From Streptomyces xanthophaeus (GTDB lineage Bacteria; Actinomycetota; Actinomycetes; Streptomycetales; Streptomycetaceae): a DNA stretch of 64,000 bases. Below, one piece after another: positions 34,799 to 42,740 of the stretch. The stretch covers positions 7,727,001 to 7,791,000 of the forward strand of contig NZ_CP076543.1 in assembly GCF_030440515.1 (NCBI RefSeq). Direction: 5' to 3'. Under the pieces are notes generated by a model, which saw only the letters and a list, made by a program, of their open reading frames with translations, was not told where the DNA came from and searched no databases. The position numbers were made by a program, and so were the translations under genes. The stretch's first letter is position 1, and each line of letters opens with the position of its first letter.

Positions 34799-36064
34799 TC
34801 ACTGGATGCCGGCTCGTCCCCGATCGATGTGCCGGCGCGGTCGCCGGTGCCCGGCAGGTCCTTGGCGAGCCGGCCTGCGAGTGCGCTCACCGGGCATCGA
34901 CCGGGTGAGGACGCCGAGTGTGAGCAGAGCGAGCGCCGGCAGCACGGCGACGATGATTCCCATCGGCAAGGCGTCGGTGGCGCCACCCGCGCCGGCCAGC
35001 GGAGCAAGTGCCCCGCCGATCATGAACTGGCTGAAGCCGAGCAGAGCGGCTGCCGACCCGGCGTGTCCGCCGTGGTCGGCCAGGGCCTGGGCCGCGGCGT
35101 TCGGCATGACCAGGCCCACGCTGGAGACCAGGACGAACAGGCCGATCAGGAGCACGGGCAGGGGTGCCCGTGTCAGCACCGCGCCCAGGACCGTGGTGCC
35201 ACCGGCTGTCGCGCCCAGCAGACCGGCGAGCAGCAGCACGCGGGCGCCGGCCCGGGCCACCAGCCGGCCGCTGATCTGGGCGGCCGCAATGAGTCCGGCG
35301 GCGTTGACGGCGAACACGGCGCTGTACTGCTGCGGTGACAGGCCGTGGATTTCCTGCAGGACGAACGGCGAGCCGGAGATGTAGGCGAACATCGCCGCGA
35401 AGACCAGGCCGTTGGCCAGGACGTACCCGGTGAAGACCCGGTCGCTGAGCAGCTGCCCGACGACAGCCGGCAGCGGCTGACGTGACGCGCGGGACCGGGT
35501 CTCCGGCAGTCCTGCGGCGGAGGCCGCCAGCATCACGGCGCCGAGTACGGCCAGGCTCACGAAGATCCCCGGCCAGGCCGTGACGCGCAGTAGCTGGCCG
35601 CCGAGGACCGGCGCGAACACCGGCGCCAGGCCGGTGATCAAGGTCAGTGCGGAGAAGAGACGTGCGGTGCCGGTTCCGGAGGTGCGGTCGCGGACCATGG
35701 CGTTGGCGATGACGATGCCGAACGCCCCGCCGATGCCCTGGACCAGGCGTAGGCCGACGAAGGTCCGGACGTCGGGCGCCACCGCGCAGAGCGCGCTGGC
35801 GATCGTGTAGAGGGCGAGGCCCGCCAGCAACGGACGCCGCCGGCCGTAGGTGTCGCTCAGCGGCCCGGCGATCAGCTGCCCGATGGCCAGCCCGGCCAGA
35901 CAGGCGGTGATGGTGAGCTGGGTGGCCGCGGCGCTGGCGCGCAGGTCGCCGGCGAGGTCCGGCAGCCCGGGCAGGTAGCCGTCGATGGACAGTGGTCCCA
36001 GGGCCACGAGCGCTGCGAGCAGGACGATGAATCGGGTGTGCCGGCCGGCGGCGTCGTTGCTCAT
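34799..36064 (-). CDS. Bcr/CflA-type MFS drug efflux transporter
   Basis: A 421-residue, 12-helix transporter. Signatures: LGPLSIDGYLPGLPDLAGDL in helix 1 and the following loop, IGQLIAGPLSDTYGRRRPLL (motif A), and LVQGIGGAFGIVIANAMVRD, as in Bcr/CflA drug-resistance pumps. The C-terminus is unusually basic (RRPARQGPAGHRRPRRHIDR), perhaps because the gene's original end was exchanged at the rearrangement next to it. It is the last gene of an operon behind the metallo-hydrolase and NAD(P)-binding genes (3 bp from the latter) and so under HxlR control. Confidence 0.87.
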   Translation of the reverse strand: MSNDAAGRHTRFIVLLAALVALGPLSIDGYLPGLPDLAGDLRASAAATQLTITACLAGLAIGQLIAGPLSDTYGRRRPLLAGLALYTIASALCAVAPDVRTFVGLRLVQGIGGAFGIVIANAMVRDRTSGTGTARLFSALTLITGLAPVFAPVLGGQLLRVTAWPGIFVSLAVLGAVMLAASAAGLPETRSRASRQPLPAVVGQLLSDRVFTGYVLANGLVFAAMFAYISGSPFVLQEIHGLSPQQYSAVFAVNAAGLIAAAQISGRLVARAGARVLLLAGLLGATAGGTTVLGAVLTRAPLPVLLIGLFVLVSSVGLVMPNAAAQALADHGGHAGSAAALLGFSQFMIGGALAPLAGAGGATDALPMGIIVAVLPALALLTLGVLTRSMPGERTRRPARQGPAGHRRPRRHIDRGRAGIQ

Positions 36065-36067
36065 GGC

Positions 36068-36712
36068 TCAGTACGCCACGGTGATGCGGCGGCGGATCGC
36101 GGTGCCGCTCTCGATCGCGTCGGCCAGGGCGATCGCGTAGTCGGCGTACGAGATGCGGCTGTTGCCGTCGTCGTCGGTGAGCAGGGTGTCCCCGGCGCTG
36201 CGGTAGGCCCCGGTCCGCTCGCCCGCTCCGATGACCGCGGCGGGCGACACGTACGTCCAGTCGAGGTCGTGCACGCCGCGGTAGAGGTCGAGCGCTTCGG
36301 ACTGGGCCTCGGCGTTGGCCTTCCACAGCGCGGGGAAGTCCGGGTCGTCCATGACCCGGGCGCCGGTCGGCGTGCGCAGGCTACCGGCACCGCCGATGGT
36401 GACCAGGCGGGTGACGCCGGCTCGGCGGAGTCCGTCGATCAGCGCACGGGCGGCACCGACGATCGTGGCGCGGTCGTTCTCCTGGCCGATCCGGGGGCCG
36501 ACGGCCGACAGTACGGCGTCGTGGGAGGCGGCGAGGCCGGCGACCGCGGCGGCGTCTGTGACGTCACCGGTGGTCACGGTCAGGGCCTTGTGCTCGAGGC
36601 CGTCGACGTGGCCGGCTCGGGTGACCGCGGTGACGGTGTGGCCGCGACGCAGTAGTTCCTCGGTGGTGGGCCGGCCGATGTTGCCGCTGGCACCGAACAG
36701 GACGATCTTCAT
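36068..36712 (-). CDS. NAD(P)H-binding NmrA/YwnB-like protein
   Basis: A 214-residue atypical short-chain dehydrogenase. MKIVLFGASGNIGRPTTEELL is the dinucleotide-binding start; DAVLSAVGPR and the later YADYAIALADAIE segment are typical of the YwnB/flavin-reductase-like branch lacking a catalytic Tyr. Members handle quinones, flavins or act as redox sensors. Between the metallo-hydrolase (23 bp upstream) and the efflux pump (3 bp downstream), it belongs to an HxlR-linked detoxification operon. Confidence 0.87.
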   Translation of the reverse strand: MKIVLFGASGNIGRPTTEELLRRGHTVTAVTRAGHVDGLEHKALTVTTGDVTDAAAVAGLAASHDAVLSAVGPRIGQENDRATIVGAARALIDGLRRAGVTRLVTIGGAGSLRTPTGARVMDDPDFPALWKANAEAQSEALDLYRGVHDLDWTYVSPAAVIGAGERTGAYRSAGDTLLTDDDGNSRISYADYAIALADAIESGTAIRRRITVAY

Positions 36713-36735
36713 GTGTTGCTCCTTGTTTCTGATGG

Positions 36736-37488
36736 TCAGAGGACGGGCTGGCCGTCGGCGACGATGGCCGCGGTGATGCCGCGCTCGTCGGCGGCGTGCT
36801 GGAAGCGCTGCTCGATGTCGGGTTGTTCGGTGTAGAACGGCGGGTTGTGGAACAGGCCGTAGTGCATGGCGCAGACGGTGCCGGCGCCGAGTGCGACGGC
36901 GGCCTCGACGCCCTGCTCGGGGGTCATGGTCGCCGGGACGTTGGCCGCGTAGCCCTCGAAGTGGGCGATGACGCCGTTGACCGGGACGAACGCGACGTCG
37001 AACGGGCCGTGGTCGCGGGCGATCTGCCACCAGCTGCCGTGCCACTGGGTGTCGCCGCAGTGGATGACCCGCCGGCCGCCGCCTTCGACGACCCAGGCGA
37101 CCTGGTCACAGTCGTTGCCGCGCCAGTCCAGCGAGGTCACCGGGGTGACGGTCAGCTCTCCGATGCGGCGTGACCGGCCCAGGTCCTGGGCAACGGGGGT
37201 GATGCCCGCCTCGTGCAGCGCCGCCGCGCTCGGGGTGTGGCAGCCGATCGTGCCGGTGGCCGCGATCCGGGCGATCAGGTCGTGGTCGTAGTGGTCGGGG
37301 TGCAGGTGGGTGATGAGGGCGTGGGTGCCGGGCGGGGTATCGACCGGGTCGACCGGCCGGTGCGGCGGCCCCATCACCGGCGCCAGCGGAGCGACGTTCT
37401 CGAGCGGGTCGATCAGCAGGCGGGTGCCGCCGAGACGGATCTCGACGCCGGCCCAGGCCAGCCGACGCACGGAAAGGGTGGTGGTCAT
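36736..37488 (-). CDS. Metallo-beta-lactamase-fold hydrolase (UlaG-like)
   Basis: A 250-residue metal-dependent hydrolase. Metal-binding residues are in THLHPDHYDH (HxHxDH), the later HCGDTQWHG (Asp/His) and the C-terminal AMHYGLFHNPP (His). The layout is like UlaG/YtnP-type L-ascorbate-6-phosphate lactonase or lactone hydrolase. Start ATG 37488 (MTTTLSVRRLAWAGVEI). It is the first gene of the leftward operon opposite the HxlR regulator, whose operator region lies directly upstream (37511-37550). Substrate unknown. Confidence 0.87.
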   Translation of the reverse strand: MTTTLSVRRLAWAGVEIRLGGTRLLIDPLENVAPLAPVMGPPHRPVDPVDTPPGTHALITHLHPDHYDHDLIARIAATGTIGCHTPSAAALHEAGITPVAQDLGRSRRIGELTVTPVTSLDWRGNDCDQVAWVVEGGGRRVIHCGDTQWHGSWWQIARDHGPFDVAFVPVNGVIAHFEGYAANVPATMTPEQGVEAAVALGAGTVCAMHYGLFHNPPFYTEQPDIEQRFQHAADERGITAAIVADGQPVL

Positions 37489-37510
37489 GGGCAGCGACGC
37501 TAGACGGACG

Positions 37511-37550
37511 TTGTTGAAAAAGTCAACAAGCAAGTTTTGAATCTCAACAC
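37511..37550. promoter_or_regulatory. HxlR operator region, AT-rich inverted repeats
   Basis: A perfect 7-bp inverted repeat (ttgttga-5 bp-tcaacaa, 37511-37529) is followed by an imperfect one (gttttga...tcaacac, about 37534-37549). The AT-rich block stands out from the surrounding GC-rich DNA and lies between the divergent metallo-hydrolase and HxlR genes. It probably contains both promoters. Confidence 0.6.
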
Positions 37551-37569
37551 CACGATGTAGGGTGGTGGC

Positions 37570-38199
37570 ATGCGCACTTACGGGCAGTACTGCGGCATCG
37601 CGAAAACACTGGACACCGTCGGCGACCGATGGACCCTGCTGATCGTCCGTGAACTGTTCGCCCTGGGGCCGTGCCGGCACACCGACCTGCGCAACGGGCT
37701 GCCCGGGATCGCCAGCAACCTGCTGGTCGACCGGCTCCGCGAACTCGAGGAAGCCGGCCTGATCCACCGCGAGGCCGCCCCGCCGCCGGTGGCCACCACC
37801 CTGTTCTCCCTCACCGAGCGCGGCCGCGAGCTGGAGCCGGTGCTGCGGGAGCTGAGCCGGTGGGGCATGCCGCTGTTGCGTGAGCCGGGCGGCAGCGAGA
37901 CCTTCCGCACCCACTGGCTGGACATGCCCGCCCGGGCACTGACCGACCACCGCCCCGACCAGCCGGCAATCGCCCTGCAACTGCACGCCGACGGCAGCGA
38001 GGACCTGGTCATCGAAGTCAAGGACGGCTCGGTGCACACCCACGCCGGCCGGGTCGACCACCCCACCGCGTCACTGACCGGACCGCCGCACCTGCTGGCC
38101 GCGACCCTGCTCGGCGACCTCGATCTGAGCGCCGCAGTACAGCAAGGCCTGCGGCTCAGCGGCGAACGCGAGGCAGTATTGCGCATCCTGCCCCGCTGA
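37570..38199 (+). CDS. HxlR-family (winged-helix) regulator
   Basis: A 209-residue HxlR protein: YCGIAKTLDTVGDRWTLLIV then RHTDLRNGLPGIASNLLVDRL is the classical HxlR winged helix (about residues 7-60), with the family's TLTERG-type SLTERGRELEPVL segment. The extra C-terminal half (from about 110) resembles a sterol-carrier/SCP2-like domain, as in the longer HxlR group that binds a ligand. It is divergent from the metallo-hydrolase operon and very likely controls it. Confidence 0.88.
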   Translation: MRTYGQYCGIAKTLDTVGDRWTLLIVRELFALGPCRHTDLRNGLPGIASNLLVDRLRELEEAGLIHREAAPPPVATTLFSLTERGRELEPVLRELSRWGMPLLREPGGSETFRTHWLDMPARALTDHRPDQPAIALQLHADGSEDLVIEVKDGSVHTHAGRVDHPTASLTGPPHLLAATLLGDLDLSAAVQQGLRLSGEREAVLRILPR

Positions 38200-38210
38200 T
38201 CCGGGTGTGA

Positions 38211-38669
38211 TCAGTACCGGAACAGCACTCCCCGCCAGGTCCATCCCGCGTTGAGGACAACGGTGCGCAGGGGATCTCTCACGTCCCGCGTGTCGAAGCG
38301 GAACGTCTCGACCTTGTGCCGACGGCCGTCGGCACCACGGCGGTACTCCCACCGCCGGTACACCGAGAAGCCCCCACGGCCGTACTGCTGACCGGAATCG
38401 TGCGATGGCTCCCACCGCTCCTCCAGGACGAGCACCTCTCGCTTCGCAGGCACCAGGCGCATGCGGGTCTTGAGCCTCAGCTCCGCCTTGGGGATCCTGC
38501 ACTCCGCCACCAGGTCGGCCTTCTCCTTGGCGAAGGCCTCGCGCACGCTGAACGGTACGTCTCGGGCGTTGAGCGCGAGCAGTGCTTCCCGCAGCTCCAT
38601 GGTGCGCAGGGGGCTGACACCGCCGGCGGGGTACTTGGTGCCTGTCAACCTGTCCCAGAGGCGCCCCAT
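38211..38669 (-). CDS. Hypothetical protein, 152 residues
   Basis: A basic soluble protein of unknown family: MGRLWDRLTGTKYPAGGV at the start, a charged helical middle, then a strand-rich C-terminal half (RRWEYRRGADGRRHKVETF). It begins 2 bp after the stop of a 53-residue ORF, so the two are probably one operon. It ends 11 bp after the convergent HxlR gene. I did not recognise a domain. Confidence 0.65.
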   Translation of the reverse strand: MGRLWDRLTGTKYPAGGVSPLRTMELREALLALNARDVPFSVREAFAKEKADLVAECRIPKAELRLKTRMRLVPAKREVLVLEERWEPSHDSGQQYGRGGFSVYRRWEYRRGADGRRHKVETFRFDTRDVRDPLRTVVLNAGWTWRGVLFRY

Positions 38670-38671
38670 CG

Positions 38672-38833
38672 TCAGACCCCCGCCCCGGTGTCCGCCCGCA
38701 CCGCGCGTACGAAGTCCTGGAACCGGGTCGGAGCAGGTGCGCCGGCGGAGCCGATCTCGTGGCGGTGGACCTCCACGACCGATTCCGCGACCTCGCGCCC
38801 GCGGTCCCGCTCCTGATCGAAATCTGCCGCCAT
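38672..38833 (-). CDS. Small acidic protein, 53 residues
   Basis: A short ORF with a strong ribosome site (GGGGGGAG) before ATG 38833 and a product MAADFDQERDRGREVAESVV..., ending TRFQDFVRAVRADTGAGV. It is strongly charged and probably helical. It is separated by 2 bp from the following 152-residue gene. Coding status rests on the ribosome site and tight spacing. Confidence 0.55.
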   Translation of the reverse strand: MAADFDQERDRGREVAESVVEVHRHEIGSAGAPAPTRFQDFVRAVRADTGAGV

Positions 38834-38977
38834 GTCCACGTCTCCCCCCGTCGGCGGCTGATCATATGCATGGAAAATGCACAAGGACCAAGCGTCTTGG
38901 GCGCAATCTGAGCTTTCTCGTGCGCGAGGCGGCGGACGGGCGAGGCGTCTCGACGGATCCGGACCATCGCACCGCCG

Positions 38978-39523
38978 CTACCACCAGCGGACGGGGTAAC
39001 GCGCTGCTTCCCGGCGTACGCGGGACGCCGCGAAGCCGGCGAGGACGAGGACCACGGTGGCGCCGAGCAGCAGGGGGACGAACCGCGCAGGTGCCGGGGC
39101 CTGGAGCACGACGACGACGGCGGTGGCGCAGGCGGGCGAGTGCGGGGTCCGGGCGAGGGTGGTCGCGGCGAACGTCAGCCCTCCGGCCAGCGCCGCGCTC
39201 CAGGGGCTGCTCTGCCACAGCGCGAGGACCACGTACCCGGCTCCGGCACCCAGCAGATGCGCGACGACGACGCTCCGGGGCTGGGCCGTGGGCAGGGTGG
39301 GCGTGCTGTGCAGGACTCCGGCACTGGCGGCAAGGGACGGTATGAGCACCGGTTCGCCGATCGCCGCCCCGATGGCCGCGAGTACGAGCAGGACGGCGGT
39401 GACCGCGCCGACGCCGTGGAGGGTCGCGCCCGCACGCCCGCGCCGCTTCGGGAGCGGTACGTCGTCGTGAGGCGTCCGGGCGCCGGGCGCGTGCCGGTGG
39501 GGCAGTACGGAGTCAGCGTTCAC
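38978..39523 (-). CDS. HPP-family membrane protein
   Basis: About 181 residues with four membrane helices. The pattern GEPVLIPSLAASAGVLHSTP followed by TAQPRSVVVAHLLGAGAG and the C-terminal VPLLLGATVVLVLAG is that of HPP-family integral membrane proteins (named for a conserved His-Pro-Pro), some of which transport nitrite in plastids. In this protein the HPP-like segment reads TPHSPACATA. GTG 39523 is chosen because GGAG lies upstream. The 304-bp gap to the RibD-type gene shows no gene. Confidence 0.75.
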   Translation of the reverse strand: MNADSVLPHRHAPGARTPHDDVPLPKRRGRAGATLHGVGAVTAVLLVLAAIGAAIGEPVLIPSLAASAGVLHSTPTLPTAQPRSVVVAHLLGAGAGYVVLALWQSSPWSAALAGGLTFAATTLARTPHSPACATAVVVVLQAPAPARFVPLLLGATVVLVLAGFAASRVRREAARYPVRWW

Positions 39524-39827
39524 GAGGGCGGCTCCTGGCACGGCGGTACACGGGTCGGCGGGTCGGTGGGACGACGGGCGGGGTCGCACCGTCAGCCACC
39601 CTGCACCGCCGATCTGTCACCGGCCTACAACGCCTCCTCGGCGCGACAGCGCTGCCGCCAGGTGCGGCGCCTGATCAGTTCTCCGGGCTACTCGGTCAGT
39701 GGCCGCCGCCCTCCCCGCACCGAATCCGTGTCCGCCCCTGCCGGGGAGTCGTGCGGCGTCCGGCCGTCGCGTGCCCTTGGATGGGGCCGTACGCGGACGG
39801 ACCGACCACCAGCTCCCGGAGACCGCT

Positions 39828-40442
39828 ATGAGGAAGATCAGGGCGCAGCTGTTCATCTCGCTCGACGGTGTCGTGGAGGCGCCCGACCAGTGGCACTTCC
39901 CCTACTTCAACGAGGAGATGGGCGCGGCCGTCGACGCGACCCTCGGCAGGGCCGACACCCTGCTGCTCGGGCGCCGGACCTACGACAGCTTCGCGGGCGC
40001 CTGGCCGGACCGGGAAGCCGCCGGAGGGGAGGACGCCCCGTTCGCCCGGGTGCTCGGTGACGCCCGCAAGATCGTGGTGTCGAACGGCCCGTCGGACTTC
40101 ACCTGGCGGAACTCCGAACTGCTCGTCGGCGACCTCGCCACAGCGGTCGCCGCGCTGAAGAACGAGCCGGACACGGACGCACCCGTCTGGATCAGCGGCT
40201 CGGTCTCCGTCGTCCGTCAACTGCTGGCCGCCGGGCTCCTGGACGAACTGAACCTCCTCCTGCACCCGATCGCCGTACGCAACGGCATGCGCCTGTTCGA
40301 GGAGGACGCGCCGTCGATCCCGCTGGAGCTGGTGTCCGCCGAGACCTTCCGGACCGGTGTGCTGAACCTCTTCTACGCCGTGGCCCCCGCACCCGGTGAG
40401 GGGACGTACGAGGACGCCAAGACCTACCTGCCCCAGCACTAG
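39828..40442 (+). CDS. Dihydrofolate reductase/RibD C-terminal family reductase
   Basis: A 204-residue reductase of the RibD-C family: RAQLFISLDGVVEAPDQW at the N-terminus, TLLLGRRTYDSFAGAWPDR (the LGRxTY motif) and ISGSVSVVRQLLAAGLLDEL near the C-terminus. Members reduce a pyrimidine or small aromatic substrate with NADPH; this stand-alone group is uncharacterised. ATG 39828 has CGGAG upstream. The ClC gene follows only 3 bp downstream and is probably translationally coupled. Confidence 0.88.
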   Translation: MRKIRAQLFISLDGVVEAPDQWHFPYFNEEMGAAVDATLGRADTLLLGRRTYDSFAGAWPDREAAGGEDAPFARVLGDARKIVVSNGPSDFTWRNSELLVGDLATAVAALKNEPDTDAPVWISGSVSVVRQLLAAGLLDELNLLLHPIAVRNGMRLFEEDAPSIPLELVSAETFRTGVLNLFYAVAPAPGEGTYEDAKTYLPQH

Positions 40443-40445
40443 GGG

Positions 40446-41762
40446 GTGTCTTGTCGGTCAGGCCGCCCCTTCGTGATCGCGGGGGTGGCGGGCGCTCTCG
40501 TCGGGCTGGTCGGCGGCGGATTCCGGTGGTGCCTGGAGCACGCCGACCAACTGCGCGGTTCGGTTCTGGAGGCGGCCGCCGGGCTGGGAGCGGCGGGCCG
40601 ACTGATTCCGGTCGCCCTCACCGCGGTGGGCGCCGCGGTGGCGTGTGCGATCGCCCGGCGGGTCCCGCACGCGGCGGGCAGCGGGATCCAGCACGTGGAA
40701 GCCGTATGGCGGCAGGAGGCCGAGGCACGTGCGGCCTGGCTGCTGCCCGCGAAGTTCCTGGGTGGTCTCATCGCGATCGGCTCGGGCCTGGTTCTGGGAA
40801 GGGAGGGGCCGATCGTCCACATGGGCGCCGCGATCGGGTCCGCGGCGGGCCGGCGCGGCCACCTGGACGCAGGGGACTCCATGGACTCAGGGGGCGCGGA
40901 GGACGTGCAGGGCGCGGAGGACGTCCGCATGCTGCACACCGCGCTCGGTGGGGCCGGCCTGGCGGTGGCGTTCACCGCCCCGCTGGGCGGGCTGTTGTTC
41001 GTCTGCGAGGAGGTGACCGGCACCGTCCGGCCGCGTCTGGTGCTCCTGACACTCGTCGGCACCGTCACGGCGGTGGCCTGCTCCCAGCTCATCGTGGGTG
41101 ACGCGCTCGTCCTTCCGCTGTCGGACGCCCCCGCCCCACCGCTGTGGATGCTGCCGGTCTTCCTGCTCTCCGGGGTGACGGCCGGCGCGCTGGGCGCCGC
41201 CTACAGCGCTCTGGTCGTACGGACACTGGAGGTGTGCGACCGGCTGACCCGGGTGCCCCTCGTCGCACGCGCCGCGGTCATCGGGGCCGGCGTCGGCGCG
41301 CTGATGGCCATCGATCCGCTCCTCACGGGCGGCGGTGACCAGCTGAGCGAGCGGCTGCTGACGGGCGGAAGCCTGACGGTGGCGGCGCTGGTGCTCTGCC
41401 TCGCCGTCCGGTTCGTGGCCGGCCCGCTGAGCTATGCGGCCGCGACTCCCGGCGGCCTGTTCGCCCCACTGCTGGCCCTGGGAGCCCTGTGGGGGACGCT
41501 CACCCACGCGATCGCCTCCCCCTTGCTGCCGGCCGGCTCGGCGGGCGCGGGCGCGTTCGCCGTGGTGGGGATGGCCGCGGTGTTCACGGGCGTCGTAAGG
41601 GCACCACTGACGGGCGCCGTCCTGGTCGCGGAGATGACGGGGAGCGGCACGCTCCTGCTGCCCTTGCTGATTGCGTGCTTCGCCGCGAGCGTGACCGCGG
41701 ACCGGCTGGGCAGCGAACCCGTCTACGACGCCCTGCGCCGCCGGATGCTGGAGCGTGCCTGA
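40446..41762 (+). CDS. ClC-family chloride transporter
   Basis: A 438-residue ClC protein. GSGIQ (78-82), GREGP (118-122, with the gating glutamate E120) and GGLFAP form the chloride-binding motifs; FTAPLGGLLFVCEE (E190/E191) keeps the intracellular proton glutamate, pointing to a H+/Cl- exchanger rather than a channel. Between helices there is an acidic loop (about 143-162) containing a 6-residue duplication. The C-terminus lacks CBS domains. Start is GTG 40446, 3 bp behind the RibD-type gene, with a weak ribosome site, so coupling is likely. Confidence 0.88.
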   Translation: MSCRSGRPFVIAGVAGALVGLVGGGFRWCLEHADQLRGSVLEAAAGLGAAGRLIPVALTAVGAAVACAIARRVPHAAGSGIQHVEAVWRQEAEARAAWLLPAKFLGGLIAIGSGLVLGREGPIVHMGAAIGSAAGRRGHLDAGDSMDSGGAEDVQGAEDVRMLHTALGGAGLAVAFTAPLGGLLFVCEEVTGTVRPRLVLLTLVGTVTAVACSQLIVGDALVLPLSDAPAPPLWMLPVFLLSGVTAGALGAAYSALVVRTLEVCDRLTRVPLVARAAVIGAGVGALMAIDPLLTGGGDQLSERLLTGGSLTVAALVLCLAVRFVAGPLSYAAATPGGLFAPLLALGALWGTLTHAIASPLLPAGSAGAGAFAVVGMAAVFTGVVRAPLTGAVLVAEMTGSGTLLLPLLIACFAASVTADRLGSEPVYDALRRRMLERA

Positions 41763-41806
41763 CGCGTGCACCGAAATCGGATCGAGGCGGCCGGCCCCGG
41801 GGACCC

Positions 41807-42352
41807 TCACCCGGAGAGCTCGGCCCGCCACTGTCGTGGCCACTGCCCCGACGGCGGTGGAGCCCCCTCTATTCCGAGGTCGCGCCGCGCGCTCTCGTAG
41901 AAGGCGTCACGCGCCGCACTCGCGAGCCGATGCGCCTGCGTCCACCTCTCGCCGTCGGCCACGCCCTCCCGTACGAGCAGCTCCACGGTCCAGATCGTCT
42001 CGTGCCAGTGCCGCGCCGCCGCGATCGTCGCCGCGTCCCCGACCAGCAGGACGGACTCCCACTCCGTCGCCCGGTGCGACTCCGCGTCGGCGAGCATGGG
42101 CAGACCCACGGCCGGTGCCAGAGGGTCGGCCACGTCCGCGAATCCGAGAGATGCGCCGATGCGCTGGGCGACGCGAAGCTGTGCTTTGAGGGCGTTGGCG
42201 TAACGGCCGTACGTCTCGAAGCGCTTCTCGTCCCACCGCTCCTCCCGCTGCCGCCTCCACCGCCGCCGCTCGGTCAGGGTCTGTACGGCATAGGAGCCGA
42301 GCGAACCCACCACCACGCCTATCAGAGCGGGCAGTTGATCGAGTAGTGCCAC
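41807..42352 (-). CDS. Membrane-anchored hypothetical protein
   Basis: About 181 residues. An N-terminal membrane helix (LPALIGVVVGSLGSYAVQTL) is followed by a charged RRRWRRQREERWDEKRFETY stretch and a helical cytoplasmic domain. This layout is common in Streptomyces proteins of unknown function. GTG 42352 is preferred since GGGGGAGG stands just upstream; the longer open frame would add a Pro-rich non-coding segment. Convergent with ClC, 44 bp apart. Confidence 0.7.
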   Translation of the reverse strand: MALLDQLPALIGVVVGSLGSYAVQTLTERRRWRRQREERWDEKRFETYGRYANALKAQLRVAQRIGASLGFADVADPLAPAVGLPMLADAESHRATEWESVLLVGDAATIAAARHWHETIWTVELLVREGVADGERWTQAHRLASAARDAFYESARRDLGIEGAPPPSGQWPRQWRAELSG

Positions 42353-42545
42353 AGTCCCTCCCCCGAACCGGTTCCCTGATGCCGCACGATAGCCGCGCCG
42401 AGGCGGAACGCCGCACGATTCGTTCCGTCCGGTCCGCGACCGGACCGGCGTGGGCGGTGAAGGAAACCCGGGCGAGCTGCCCACCCCTGCCGCCGGCGCG
42501 GAAATACCCGAGCACCGGCGGTGGGCCGGCACTATCGTGGGCCCC

Positions 42546-42614
42546 ATGAACGTCACCGGCCCCAGCACCACCGCGACCGCGCGAGCGACCAGCTCGCCGG
42601 TTGCCGCCGCCTGA
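42546..42614 (+). CDS. 22-residue Ala/Thr-rich leader peptide upstream of the AlaRS-like gene
   Basis: A 23-codon ORF (ATG 42546, TGA 42612) with no ribosome site. A TATCGT -10-like box at 42533-42538 suggests a leaderless transcript. Seven Ala and five Thr codons occur, and the peptide ends V-A-A-A just before the stop. It lies 126 bp upstream of a gene for an alanyl-tRNA-synthetase-like protein, so ribosome stalling at Ala codons could control it. Size and function are inference. Confidence 0.45.
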   Translation: MNVTGPSTTATARATSSPVAAA

Positions 42615-42679
42615 CCTTCCCCTCTCCCCGGCGACCGGACAACGGTCCGTCGGTTGTGCCGTGGCGCCCTTGCCCCCGG

Positions 42680-42707
42680 CCGGAGACTGCACGGTCCCGT
42701 TCTCCGG
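42680..42707 (+). promoter_or_regulatory. Hairpin between leader peptide and AlaRS-like gene
   Basis: ccggaga (42680-42686) pairs perfectly with tctccgg (42701-42707) across a 14-nt loop. A second, weaker hairpin (gaccg/cggtc, about 42634-42650) lies nearer to the leader stop. Together with the Ala-rich leader this is the arrangement expected of an attenuator, though no T run follows. Confidence 0.4.
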
Positions 42708-42740
42708 TGCCTCTCCCGCTCGACGCGAAGGAGTCACCCC

